A stretch of 64,000 bases of DNA from Larix kaempferi (Eukaryota > Streptophyta > Pinopsida > Pinales > Pinaceae), in NCBI GenBank assembly GCA_027924585.1, contig BSBM01000602.1:8059501-8123500 (forward strand). Reading direction: 5' to 3'. Numbering within the stretch: position 1 is the first letter of the stretch; every line of letters begins with the position of its first letter. Positions 12,490 to 24,540 of this stretch are shown one piece after another. Made by a program: the position numbers and the translations under genes. Below the pieces are notes generated by a model. That model was not told the DNA's origin, made no database searches, and worked only from the letters and a program-made list of their open reading frames with translations.

Positions 12490-13866
12490 CGACTAGATTC
12501 TTCAACTATGCTACAATCTCCCAAAAATTGTTATCAGACGCATAGAGATCCTTCAATGCAGCAAACCCATTTACTTGATTTTCCATGGTTGTCAAAAGAG
12601 CGATGCACTGACTCAAAGCATCTACAGCCTGATTCTGCCTTCCTGATTTGTGCTTTAGAACAAAGTTGTAGCCTTGTAAGCAAGAGACCCATTTTGCATG
12701 TCTATTGTTCAATTTACTTTGGGTGTTTACATACTTTAATGCAATGTGATCGGTAAATAACACAAACTCTTTTGGCACTAAATAATGCCTCGAATGTCAC
12801 AATGCTTGCACAATTGCATAAAATTATACATCATATGTGGAGTAGTTCTTTCTTACCTCATTCAACTTTTTGCTAAAAAATACAATTGGTCTACCTACTT
12901 GGCTAAGTACAACTCTAATGCCTACATGTGAGGCATCACAACCTACCTCAAACACTTTATCAAAATCTGGTAAGGCTAATATAGGTGCCTCAGTTACCTT
13001 CTTCATTAGAAAATTAAAACTTTCCTCAGCTTCATTGGTCCACTTAAATGTCATGCCTTTGGTGCAATATGTTATGGGTGCTACAATACTGCTAAAATTT
13101 TGAATAAATTTTCGATAAGAGGTGGTCAACCCATGAAAACTTATTACCTTTGTTACACTCCTAGGACTAGGCCACTCCAAAATTGCTCTGACCTTCTCTG
13201 AATCCATCTTGACTCCTTCTACTATGATGACAAAACCCAGAAATAGCAAAATTTCTTGTAGGAACCTATATTTGTTCAGGTTTGCATAAAGCTGATGTTT
13301 TCTCAATGTATCCAATATAATCTTTAAATGTCGCAAGTGATCTTCTTTGTTGTTACTGAAAATTAGAATGTCATCAAAATAAACAACAACAAACTTACCA
13401 ATATAAGGTCGAAGCATAGTATTCATCAACTGCATGAAGGTACTAGGTGCGTTGGACAAACCGAATGGCAATACCATCCATTCATATAGTCCCTCTATGG
13501 TCTTGAAGGCGGTTTTCCATTCATCCCCTTCATGAATCCAAATCTGGTGGTATCCACTTCACAAATCAATTTTACTAAAATACTTAGCTCCAAATAGTAC
13601 ATCCATCATGTCGTCCAAGCATGGAATAGGAAACCAATATTTGATGGTAATTTTATTGATTGATCTTCTATCGGTGCACATCCTCCATGTATTATCTTTT
13701 TTGGAGTCAACAATGCTAATAAATCACAAGGATTCATGCTTTCTATTACCATACCATTGTTTATAAGCTTTGTTACGTGACGATTGAGCTATGCATGTTG
13801 TGTAGGAATCATCCTGTAGGCTTCTTGATTAGGCAAATATGATCCTGGTTTTAGATCAATGTGATG
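12490..13866 (-). pseudogene. Element B reverse transcriptase and RNase H
   Basis: Minus-strand RT is recognisable from '[13 protein letters not shown]' and an intact catalytic box 'YFDDILIF' near 13370-13395, then the connection 'ILEWPSPRS'. RNase H follows with 'GCDASHVG' at about 12935 and, after a break at about 12780-12824, 'LFTDHIALKYV' and 'VDALSQC'. RT segments upstream of 13477 are also readable with interruptions. The intact YFDD contrasts with the altered boxes of A, C, D and I, but frame breaks still rule out a working enzyme. Confidence 0.85.
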
Positions 13867-14655
13867 TTAAATATCCCTCTTTGGTGGAAAACCATCAGGT
13901 AGTTCATTAGGGATAACATCAACATATTCTTTTAATACCTTGGCCACTTTAGTAGGTATTGGTATGTCTACCTCGGCTCCCTTTTGCACTATTAATGCAT
14001 AGCATAATCCTGTTGCTTTCATTTCCTTAACAAGGTCTCTTTCTGACAACAAATTCTCAGCTTTCCCTTCATCCTTCAGGGGCCATAAGATAACTTTTGA
14101 CCCATCCTTCCAAAAGTTGTAGGTCTTCTTTTCTCCATCATGCATGACTTTTATGTCATATTGCCAAGGCCTCCCCAATAACATATGACATGCATCCATC
14201 GGAATGACATCACACCAGACTGCATCTTTATAAGTCTTACCGATGGAAAACTTAATCAAACATCTTTTATTAATGGTGACTTCATTCCCTTTTTTGAACC
14301 ATGCAATTCGGTAAGGGTGGGGATGTGTTTCATAGCATAATTTCAACTTATCTACCATCTCTTTGGAAACCATATTCTCACAACTACCACTATAAAAAAT
14401 AACTTGACATACCTTTCCCCTGGAAGTGCACTTGGTTCGAAAAATATTTGTTCGAAGCCATGAATATTCATTTTCGCCACATTGTCTTTGCTCTTTTTCA
14501 AGAATCACCATTGACCGCCATATCACTAGATTCTCCCCCATATTGGGTGGGACTTCAGATTCAAACCCTTCTTCTTCATTCTCAACTTTGACCAAGTTTA
14601 AACTAAGATTGTTGTCCTTGATTCGGCTCTTGCATGTTATAAATTGAGCACTCAA
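13867..14655 (-). pseudogene. Element B protease and start of RT
   Basis: An open 262-codon minus-strand stretch. The retropepsin signature reads 'FYSGSCENMVS', where the usual Asp-Ser-Gly has become Tyr-Ser-Gly, so the catalytic Asp is lost. Downstream 'MDACHMLLGRPWQYD' is the conserved second half of the gypsy protease. The stretch ends with 'NELPDGFPPKRDI', the linker leading into RT. Confidence 0.85.
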
Positions 14656-15634
14656 ATGCTTGATGACCCTCTACACCACACCTAAAACACATATAAGGTC
14701 TCCCTCTAGCACCACCATAACCTCTACCCCTCTGAAATCCTCTTCCTTGTATTTGATTTGAGTTATCTTATCGAGGATATTCTACTTTCCTAGATCCTTG
14801 GGATGATTTTCCTTTGGCATAGTTAAAACCACCCTGTGAGGTAGATGATGTACCCCTCCTTGATCCTCTATTCCTTTGAGAAAATTATCAGTTTTTTTTT
14901 TCCTCGACCTTTAAGTCTAATTGGTATGCTTCTTCCATGCCGCGAACCCTATGCATGCTCAATTCATCTTGAATAGAAAATTTCAAACAATTCACATACC
15001 TTGCAACCAATTGCTCATCAATTTCATGGTGATCCACACGAATGGAAAACTGATAAAACTCATGTGTGAGTTCCTCCACGACGGACAGGTTTTGCTTCAA
15101 ATTCTAAAATCTGCAAAAAAGGGTTTGTGCATAGTCTAAAGGAAAAAAAACATTCTTGCAATTTTTTCCATTTCATTCCAAGTCTTAATTTTGTCTTTTC
15201 CTTTTTTGTTATGTCCTTCTGCACATGATCCCTTTAGATCATGGCATGTCCCTTCAACTTGGTGCATGCAAATTTCACCTTCTTTTCCTCTGTCATAGGA
15301 TTCCATTAAAAAAAAATTCCATGGTGTTCAACCAATCTATTAACTCCTCTAGTTTAAGACTCCCTACATATTCTGAAACTTCCATTTTGATCCCATCGTT
15401 TCTCCCTTCTAGAGCCCTGAGCATCATTTCTTCAAAAGGCATGCGCTCTAATTGTTCTTCTTCATATTCTATATGTTGGTTCGCATATCCTTGGTTTGTC
15501 TCCTCATCAAACACTTCTCTTCGTATTATTCTCTAATTAGCCAGCACGTTTGTGAGATCCACTAATTGGCTTTAGAGGTTTTCAATATCTCTACGCATCT
15601 AAGCAAGACCTGCTCTTCCCCCTCTCCCAGCCAT
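14640..15634 (-). pseudogene. Element B gag
   Basis: A start codon at 15632-15634 (minus strand) lies a few bases after the primer site and begins M-A-G-R-G-G-R. In-frame stops follow within 25 codons. The gag core is seen in two pieces, about 15293-15514 and 14888-15139 ('YVNCLKFSIQDEL'). A CCHC zinc knuckle C-x2-C-x4-H-x4-C lies at 14648-14689 ('CFRCGVEGHQAFEC'), preceded by an Arg/Gly-rich linker. Multiple stops and frame changes make it nonfunctional. Confidence 0.85.
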
Positions 15635-15640
15635 CTTCTT

Positions 15641-15652
15641 GCTCTGATATCG
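15641..15652 (-). other. Element B primer binding site
   Basis: Minus strand CGATATCAGAGC, a near match to the initiator tRNA-Met site TGGTATCAGAGC, 2 nt from the inner end of the 5' LTR. Confidence 0.85.
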
Positions 15653-15654
15653 GA

Positions 15655-16086
15655 TGATGTAACCAATAAAATTTAATTCATTCACAAGATCTAAAAACCA
15701 TGCAAACACATGAGAGTGGAAAAAATAACAATCTTGTATTCCTTCTCCATCCTAACTTATTACAATAAGGGTTCAACCCCTTATAACTACTATATGATAT
15801 TTTTGATAATTGCTAATTTTAGATAATTCTCACATGACTCTAAAACTGACCACTAACTTAAAGCTAACTAGAGCGACACTAGTTGTCAACTCGATTTTCT
15901 GATTAGGTGCATAAACTAACAGATAATTGATAATTATAAATCTAATTTTTTTTGCAAAAACACTGAAACACCAATGTGAGGCACTATATGAAGGAATTTG
16001 GCCCATGAAAAGTGTTAAAAAAAGGTCTGATCAGAAGGATCTTATCGATCATTGTAGTGAACTCTTTGAAACACAAGTTCCTGTTA

Positions 16087-16121
<35 letters not shown>

Positions 16122-16150
16122 AATTACATCCCATGGAAATCCATGCAACA
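15655..16150 (-). repeat. Element B 5' LTR (496 bp, shortened)
   Basis: Aligns with 2213-2838 from TGATGTA onward but lacks about 95 bp near its right end, and has a (CT)15 run at 16091-16120 where the other copy has a shorter CT/T run. It ends CAACA and is followed by the target duplication TCAAG. Confidence 0.88.
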
Positions 16151-16184
16151 TCAAGGGAGGGATACAATGGTATGACCATAGGAG

Positions 16185-16236
<52 letters not shown>

Positions 16237-16306
16237 AAATTACATCCCATGGAAATCCATGCAACATCAAGGGAGGGATACAATGGTATGACCATAGGAG
16301 AAAAAT
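16091..16306. repeat. Tandem duplication carrying CT microsatellites
   Basis: Two near-identical units, 16091-16190 and 16191-16306. Each is a CT run ((CT)15, then (CT)22), the last 30 bp of the B LTR, the target duplication, and about 40 bp of flank ending 'ggagaaaaat'. The duplication therefore post-dates insertion of B and copied its outer junction. Slippage or unequal exchange through the CT run is the simplest origin. Confidence 0.9.
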
Positions 16307-16799
16307 CTAATGGGAAGAATTTGAGGTCAAGAAATATGTGGAGGCTAAAATCATAAAGATTCCATGGATGACACATCACAAAATTCTTTGAACATAGACA
16401 ACCAAATTTGCTACCATAATATATTATAAACAAGTTGAGGTAGTGTTGAGGAACACTTTTGAAATGGTTTTCCAACTAATAAATGTACTTGAAAAAAATA
16501 GGGCCAAGGAGATATGTCTCCAATATGAGGCCAATTGAATCAACAATGCATGTGATAAATATGGAAGAGACTAGGGATATGACACTAGTGGTAATATCCT
16601 TGGGGATAAAATAAGGTAACATTTTATAGTATGGATGAAGGGGTGATCTTAAGAAGTGTAAACATGAAACAAAAAATGCCATAACGTGGGAATGGGGGGG
16701 TAGGAAAATTAATGAAATTGAAGAAGCATATGAGGCTAAATTCTATGTCACAAACTAGATGGACTCCCATCCCTATGGGAAAAAGCAACACGGGTATTC
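16307..16799. other. Unassigned flank between B and C
   Basis: No gene, LTR pair or repeat is recognised. It is the continuation of 1139-2207 across element B. Minus-strand open frames here (up to 118 codons including the CT tract) have low-complexity or unconvincing translations. Confidence 0.4.
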
Positions 16800-18886
16800 T
16801 GTAATACCCTAGTTTTGATCCTTGATGTCATAATGTAAACTTTGATTATGTAATGCCTAAAAGGATCAACAAATTATATTTTTAATTATTAATATACAAT
16901 ATAGTTGGCTATGGTGAGGAAGACACTAAAGAGAATAGGGGACTATGAATTCATCAATGAGAAGGAGAGGGGACTGTAGATATCCTAGGGGCTTACAACA
17001 TGACCCTAACCTAACCTCGAGTGCAAAAGTACCTTCATCTTATTTGAATCCTTAATACCTTTTTGATTAACTAGAATCCTAAGTTATGTGCAAAGAGGGA
17101 ATTAATTCATCGGTTGGCATGAGTCTTTTTAAGAAAAGTAAACCATGCAATGTTAATGTATGGATTTTGACGTGGGCCTTTTAGAGGATCATGTGGGAAA
17201 ATGTGGACATTAAACTAAAGTTGGCATGCAGGAAAAGTTGGTAGAACTCTCTGAGCACACGAGCTCTCTGACTCTCCCGCTAGTATAGATAGAGAAAAAG
17301 TCCTTTGTCTTTGACTTGTTAGTAAACCATTTTTTTTGTTGGGTGTACGAATTCTGAATCAATTCTCAATCCTGATACTATATTCTAAAATTTGCTAATT
17401 GTTGCTGGACGTTGATTGTCATTCTATTTTCCATAACAATACTACTAATGAAATGGCGAACTATGTATGAACTTTCCCTAATGGAATTCCTGACATTGAA
17501 TTGGTGTGAGTACACTGTTGTGCGTATGCGAATGAAATCAAGGAGAGGAAATGCACTATTTGGTGTGAACTGGTTGGTGCTAGAATCCTGAATTATTGAG
17601 AAAATTAACCATGTTGATGTGTGGAAATTAATGAGTGCCAAAATTATGAAAGAAACTTGGTGAGGAATACCCTGTTCACATGTCTTAATCCTGTGACAAA
17701 CTTGAGTGCTCTCCTGGTGAATTCAAAGTCCCAACTCGGGGGTGGCACCTTGTTGAGAGATTGATGAACAAGGAAGCTTGTAGTTGGGTGGAGTGTGCCT
17801 CACAAATAGCCAGTTGCATAGATTATCAAATATTCAGATAAATATTTGTGCTTGTATCAGTTCCATTATTTATTTTATGAATTTCTATGAATTTGAAGGA
17901 ATAAAATATATATACTGAAGGAATTGAATCATTAATATTAGTATCAAAAAGGAAAATTTGTAAATTGAATGGTTTAAATCTGTTTGTGTTAGATTGTAGA
18001 ATCATATTGGTACAATTTGGGTTAGAATTATGTGAATTGTTATATATATTGTGTTTCAGAATGAGTTACATTTTAATTGTCGGAATAACTAGTGGAATAG
18101 AATGGTTTTCAAAGGAATTGTGTTATGATTAGTGTTAAGTATGAAGTTTTTATATTTTACATGTTTATACTTGAATTCTACAAAACTATTCATGAATATT
18201 CCCTTGTATAAATGAAGAATGACTATGAAAACTATCATTGTATGTTGATGTTGTCCATGTTAATGATAGTTCCTTATAACATAAAAACAAGTAGTGGAAT
18301 TCATGCATTTACGAATGCATGTTTCCGGTAGGAAGTTGTTTCTCCCTTGTGAAGCAGGATTGTTCCAGAATTTGATAAGGGTTGAGAACTGTTCATACCT
18401 GGGATGTTCTTTTACCAAGCAAATAATTTCTGAGCTACTATTTAACTAGTATTTCTTTACTTGGTGCAAATGTTGGTTTTATTCAAAGGTCGGAAGCTCT
18501 GTATAGGTTGTCCATTGAAGTTGAGCTTAAGATCGGAAGCCTTAAAATCCCGAGCTAAAATCAAAATTTGGATGGTTGGTTACCTTGTAAGTTCATAAAA
18601 TTGATTGAGTTAAACTATTGGATTGGATGTAGGAAAATTGTATGTTTCTATCATCTTAATTTCCTATGCCTTAGTCGGTTTTAAAGAATTCTCTAATTTC
18701 CAAAGAATCAGAATAAATAGAGGCTGAGATACTCTATTTTTCCCTTTTCTACATTTAAATAAATTTATCTAAATTAAGTTGAAGAGCTGGTAAATGTCTT
18801 CCAAAATTTTAGAGCAGGAATAAGTGTTATCACCCGCATGTGAACATTGTTGGGTGTGCGTCAGTCTCGTAATGGGGTACGTTACA
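16800..18886 (+). repeat. Element C 5' LTR (2087 bp)
   Basis: Starts TGTAATACCC and ends TTACA before the primer site. Its first 280 bp match 37691-37970 with many substitutions, so it is old. A 3'-LTR counterpart for the rest is missing. No reading frame of note. Confidence 0.88.
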
Positions 18887-18889
18887 AAG

Positions 18890-18901
18890 TGGTATCAAAG
18901 T
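18890..18901 (+). other. Element C primer binding site
   Basis: TGGTATCAAAGT, one or two changes from the initiator tRNA-Met site, 3 nt after the LTR end. Confidence 0.85.
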
Positions 18902-19119
18902 GAAGGTTTCAACCGTCAAATCTCATAGGCTATAAAATAGAGAATATTATCAAACTATATCTAAATTAAATTTATCATCCTCAAATCATCGAATGAAAAC
19001 CCCTCCCGGAAAAGAAAATGTGCATGCATGACCTAGTTGAAAAATGTGTAATTGAATGTTTTTATGTCTAACAAGATTGGCAAATATTCAAATTGCCAGA
19101 ATAAAAAGAAAGTGAAACC

Positions 19120-20340
19120 ATGAAAATGGAAAATGAACCCATACTTTCCTTTCTCACTAGAGAAGTGGGGATGAATGCCCAAGGAACGAAATCAAGAGGT
19201 AGTAATGCCGAGGTCAGGGCAATGGAATTGCTCCAAACCTTAAAAGATATATAGGCTAGAAATAGAAGAATATTTCATAATCTATAGTAATAGAATCATG
19301 TGAATATCCATTTGTTGCAGAGGTTGATGCAGTTGCAAAATCAAGGGAAACATGTCTCTAGCCTTTTGAGAGGAGAAGAAGGAGATTCTCTGAGCAGATA
19401 ATTTGATGACAGGCACCAACACTTGAGAAGTATATTTGTAATCAAAATGGGCCAGCATTCCGATGATGAATGAGTTGAAATCTATTATAGAAGGTGGGAA
19501 CCTGAAATTAGATCAGATTTAGGGTATAAGAGATATTGGAAGAGGAAATATGAGGAGAACCCATTACATGGTGAACTTTTAAAAATTAAACCTCCTACTT
19601 TTGATGGAGAGAAATCAAGGGAAATCGTAGAAAGGTGGTTGCTAGAAATGAAGAAATATTTGTAGCGACATGATTACTTTGATAATCAAGACTCCCAAAT
19701 TTCTATATATAATCTTCAAGGAAAATCTTATAAGTGGTGGGAACAATTGAAGCGGGTTGAAATTTTTAATGAAAAATAGATTCCATGGAGAAAGTTTTGG
19801 AAGTATTTTAAGCATGAGTACTTATCCTGATAGTATTATGACAAGCAAATGCAGGAATTCTTTGAACTCAAGTTGGGTAATATGACTATGGAGGAGTATG
19901 AGAGAAGGTTCCTGGTGTTATTAAGGTATGTTGATTTCATACAAGATGAAAAAATGAAAGTCTAGTGATTTCATAGTGGATTACCAGCATACTATCAGGA
20001 CATAATCATTAATGATGAACATCATACTCTTAAGGAAGCTATAATGAAGGACAAATGCATGTATGAATAAGGTAAAGGAAGACAACATATGCATAGAGTT
20101 TTTAAAAGCAAACTAAAAGATAAACAAGACTAGAGGAAAAAGGGTTCCAAGCCTCTTGAGGTTAAAGGTAATCAAATTAAATTTTCCTTAGAGCAGATTC
20201 CTCCTAGTGAATCAAAGATGGTTGAGTCTACATGACCAAGGCATTCGTATCAAATTAAGTGTTGGAATTGTGGAGGCAATCACTATTTTAGGAAATGTCC
20301 AAAGAAAAGTAATAATGGGGCCCATATATATAAGGTTTAA
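19120..20340 (+). pseudogene. Element C gag
   Basis: Decayed gag beginning near 19120 (M-K-M-E-N-E). The core at about 19580-20070 shows 'PPTFDGEKSREIVERWL' and 'YEYERRFLVLL'-like spacing, with numerous TAG and TGA codons. The zinc knuckle at 20260-20298 reads 'CWNCGGNHYFRKC' (C-x2-C-x3-H-x4-C, one residue short between the second Cys and His). Confidence 0.82.
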
Positions 20341-21568
20341 GAAGCTACCATGGTAGTTGACGTAGCAAGGAGCATACCTTGGATTTATGCAACTCTAGAT
20401 AATTGACAGGTAGATCATCAATCATACATGATGGAGATTGAAGGTAAAATTGCTAATGTACCAATTTCTATTTTACTTGGTTATCGATCCATCTACAATT
20501 ACATTAATACTAATGTGATTGAAAGTGGTCACCTAGTAAGCAATAAATTACCATAGTCCAGAATGGTGCAATTAGCCACTGGTATGAAACGAAATATCAC
20601 CTTCATGATCGAGGGATGTTGTTTCAATACGAATGGGTTTCAGACAAAGGGCAACATGGATATAATTCCTCTTGGTTTGTATGATGTTTTGATTGGAATG
20701 GATTGGCTAGAATCACATTTTTCCAATATGGATTGTCACCACAAAACCATTACATGTCTGGATGAGGACGATAATTCAATTCAAATAAAGGGAATTCCGA
20801 GGTCGATATTTGTCAGATAAATATTAGCCATGAAAATGAAGAAATGCATCGGGAAGGGTTGTCAGTTGTATTTGATCCATGCTGAGGAGATACCAACTGA
20901 CAAAGAAACATCTATTACAGAGTATGTCATATTGCAGGAGTTTCAAGATGTTTTTTAGGATGTACTAATATTACCTCTTAGAAGAGATATCGATTTCACA
21001 ATCGATTTGGTACCAGGAGGTGTTCTAGTATCCAAATATCCTTATATAATGAGCACACCTCAATTGAAGGAATTGTAGATGCATTTAGAAGAATTGTTCA
21101 AAAAGGGTTATATATGACCCAATGTATCACTGTGGGGAGCATCTGCCCTCTTCGTGAAAAATAAGGATGGTACCTTGAGATTATGCGTGGATCATAGATA
21201 GCTGGACAAAGCCACCATTAAAAATAGGTATCCATTACCAAGGATTGGTGATCTATTCGACCAGTTGCGAGGAGCAAGTGTCTTCTCTAAGATTGATTTG
21301 AGATCAAGTTACCATCAAGTGCACATTAAAGAGGAAGATATTAGTAAAACTGCTTCCAGGACCAAGTGTAGGAATTATGAATACATGATTATGCCTTTTG
21401 GACTGACAAATGCACCAACTACATTTATGTGCCTAATGAATGGTGTATTTAGAGAATTTATGGACAAGTTTATTATTGTATTCCTGTATGATATATTAAT
21501 CTACTCCAAGATAGAGGAAGAACAACTGAGAGTAACAATGCAAATTCGGAGAGAGAATCAGTTGTATG
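20341..21568 (+). pseudogene. Element C protease and N-terminal RT
   Basis: The protease region lies at about 20400-20820 with 'IPLGLYDVLIGMDWLE', the conserved C-terminal half of chromovirus-type proteases. RT follows with 'GTLRLCVDHR', '[11 protein letters not shown]' and '[13 protein letters not shown]'. The catalytic box at 21481-21498 reads FLYDIL, so the first Asp of the pair is Tyr. Several stops occur. The reading is cut at 21568 by the copia D target site and resumes at 28634. Confidence 0.88.
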
Positions 21569-23078
21569 TGTTAACTTTTCAGCAAATATGATGAGCTTTG
21601 AACTTTAAAACTTTAAGTGCAAAAATACTGAATACTTGAATCAATGAACCATTCAATCACATGAAACATTCAACCATAACATAATATGTACCCTGGGGAA
21701 AATCCTCAAAACAATGAGGATGAAAAACCCCATGAAATCTTCAAAGTATAATTATGATATATAGCAGATAATGTCTTTTACAAAATAGCAGAATGCTTTC
21801 GACACCCCAGGTGCTAGATAAGAGAGAATATTGAGCAATAGAGAATAGAGATCAACTGTATCAACTTTCCATCTACCCAACACATTAATAACAAGAAAGA
21901 ATCACTATCATGCAAGCTATAGTGAATGGTTGCATGAGTAATGATGCATCACTTGCAAAAACTATGAATTTCCTTCTTGAATAATTATCCTGCACAAAGA
22001 GAAGCGCCTTTCCTTCAAGGGAGAAGATAATTCACTTCACATTGAATTCAACAATCTTGTATAACATATTTATATTCTTCACATGCATCAGCTTCTATTT
22101 TTATCTTCTGATTTCATGATGAACTCACCCTCCATCTGAATGTATCAATCTTGCATGAAGAAGAGCGCCCCACTTCCCATGCAGTGCATTAACTCACTGA
22201 ACTGAGTCTTAGGATGAACTCGCCCCTTAACTGAAAGCTTCCCCACTTAGTTAATTGGCTAACTTAAGTGTCTTCATGCAAGTGTCACAACTCAAGTGCC
22301 ATCTTTTAGTTTAACATAAGTGTCATATTTTAGTTTAACATAGGTGTCGTCATGCAATAACACTTAGTTAACTAGATCTTCTTTATTAACACTTAGTTAA
22401 CTAGATCTTCTTTATTAACACTTAGTTAACTATTATTAACTGAAATCATGATGATTGATTTACTTGTAGTGACCATTGTGATTTCTTTAATTAAATGAGG
22501 CATACATTGTGACTTTAACTGAAGCTTAACAATTTGAGTCCACTTAGTCATCTCATGAGCAATTAGAATTCTCTTTTCCTCTATGCATTTATCTTTATCT
22601 CTTATCTTTACTACATGGTCAATATGCGTTAACTTTAATTATCTATCATATCAGATTATGCTCAAAAGATTTGTCATATTTTATGATCATATTATATTAC
22701 TCTCGGACCAAATGATCATATGCTAAAGTAATTCACTCTAGAGGTGGTTGGTCTCTAAAGGAGACTTAATAACAATCAGTCACCCCATGGGTGCCTACTA
22801 TAATTGGAGGTCCACATGAGAATCTGACTTGACACACAAGTCCTAAGCCTTGTCCAACGAGACTTTACAACATCATCACTTTGATACATCAAATAATTCA
22901 CCTCAACACATGAGGAATAACCTTTGACAACTAAAGGCTTAGTCATCCTTGAGTCGAACTCAAGAATCTACTCCAAGTTCCTAAGTCCAAATCAGGCCCC
23001 CTACCTCAACACATGAGGCCCAATCCTGGTTGCACAAGATTGGATTGGATAATGACTCGTGATGTTGTACCTTTAACA
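21569..23078 (-). repeat. Element D 3' LTR (1510 bp)
   Basis: Top strand begins TGTTAAC and ends TTTAACA. It matches 27093-28628 with substitutions and small insertions. It contains a local minisatellite at about 22350-22440 that is shorter in the other LTR. Confidence 0.92.
22350..22440. repeat. Minisatellite in element D LTR
   Basis: About 2.6 tandem copies of a 29-bp unit containing 'cttagttaactagatcttc'. The 5' LTR (about 27860-27910) has one fewer copy, so the array changed after or during insertion. Confidence 0.8.
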
Positions 23079-23092
23079 CTTCCTCTTAGTGA
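23079..23092 (-). other. Element D polypurine tract
   Basis: Minus strand purine-rich 'actaagaggaag' sits directly before the 3' LTR start TGTTAAAG. Confidence 0.75.
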
Positions 23093-23109
23093 GGAAGGCA
23101 TTCTCTGCC

Positions 23110-24540
23110 ATACCAAGCTTGTCTCAGAAGTACCTGAACTTTGTCACTGACAGAAGCTTTGTTAACACATCTGCAATCTGCTCATCAGTAGCAATGTACT
23201 GAAGTTTCAGTGTACCTTTCTGGACCATGTCTTTGATGAAGTGATACTTCATTTCAATGTGCTTTGACTTATCATGAAACACGGGGTTTTCAGAAAGCTT
23301 GATGTAATTTTGATTGTCACACCAAATGACTATTGACTCAAGCTCCTCACTGAACAACCCAAAAAGTAGCTTCCTAAGCCACACTACTTCTCGGCAGGAA
23401 GTACTAGCAACAATATAATATGCTTATGTAGTACTCTAGGCTACAAATCCCTACTTCCTGCTGGACCAAGAGATCATAGCAGAACCTAAGCTAAAACAAT
23501 AGTCGGATGTACTCTTTCGGTCCACAATGCTACCACCCCAATCAGAGTCAGTATAACCAAGTAACGACACCCCTCCACTGGAGGCATATATAAGTCCATA
23601 AGCAATCATACCTCAAAGGTATCTAAGCACATTCTTAGTAGCAACCCAATGTATGTGTCTCGGATCAAACATAAATTGACTCAGAGTACTCACAGCATAA
23701 CATATATCTGGTCTCGAGTGTATCAAGTACATCAATGAACCAATAAGATGTCTATACAAAGTGGGTTCCACTGGATCTGATCCAGAATCTGAATCATGTA
23801 GTTTCCTCAAATTGGAAAACATTAGATTACTCATGGATTTGCAATCCATTATGACAAACCTATGCAATATATAAATAGTGTACTTCCCTTGAGAAAGAAA
23901 TAACCCATCTTTTCTTTGCCAAATCTCAAGGCCAAAAAAGTAGTGCATCAGACCTAAGTCTTTCATCTCGAACTCAGAAGTGAGCTCCCTCTTGCACCAA
24001 GCAATCAATTTTTCCTCTCTAGTAAGGAACAAAACATCAACGTATAGATCCAATATCAAAGGTTGGTTCTTCACTACTTTGAAGTACAAATTTGCACACA
24101 TGGGACTCCTTCCCATGAACCACAAACCCATCAGGATACTGGATATAAACCTCTTCCTCAACCTCACTATTGAGGAAGGTTGTATTCACATCCATCTAGT
24201 GAAGCTTCCATCCTACAACAGATTCAAGTGAGATCACAGCTCGAATAGTGGTATCCCTAGTCATATGAGCGAATGTCTTCTCATAGTCTATGCCTTCTTT
24301 CTGAGAGAAACCTCGGGCAACAAATCTGGATTTATACTTTTTAATACTTTCAGTAGCAACATGTTTGATCTTGTAAATCCATCTAAAAGTAACTATGGAC
24401 TTCCCTTCAAGTTTATGAAAAAATTCCCTAACATCATTCTTCAGAATAGACTTGTATTCCTCTACCATTGCATCTTTCCATACTTGTTGTTTTGCAGCTT
24501 CTTCATAGGTGGAAGGCTCTGAATCACTGATGTGACTCAT
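23110..24540 (-). pseudogene. Element D reverse transcriptase and RNase H
   Basis: Copia RT at 23613-24540: 'WKDAMVEEYKSI', 'RFVARGFSQKEGIDY', and 'HYFFGLEIWQ' near 23930. The catalytic box at about 24033-24044 reads YVDV instead of YVDD, so the second Asp is lost. RNase H at 23124-23384 keeps 'IVIWCDNQN' and 'KSKHIEMKYHFI', the conserved copia motifs, and ends near 'ADVLTK'. Stops and frame breaks lie around 24168-24200 and 23385-23612. Confidence 0.88.

Larger units (their letters stand above)
2208..16155 (-). mobile_element. Ty3/gypsy chromovirus-like LTR retrotransposon B (interrupted by A)
   Basis: Minus-strand element from 2213 to 16150, flanked by a 5-bp target duplication TCAAG (2208-2212 and 16151-16155). 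Reading right to left: 5' LTR (15655-16150), primer site matching initiator tRNA-Met (15641-15652), gag with CCHC knuckle, protease, RT, RNase H, integrase, chromodomain remnant, polypurine tract, then 3' LTR (2213-2838). Element A (2847-11149) sits inside the polypurine tract. Without A it is about 5.6 kb. The coding region has many stops, so it is a fossil. Gypsy order (RT before integrase) and the chromodomain-like end place it among chromoviruses. Confidence 0.9.

Noticed and set aside
16091-16234. CT runs as a possible regulatory GAGA-type element
   Set aside because: Simple microsatellite inside a decayed LTR with slippage duplication; nothing links it to a promoter.
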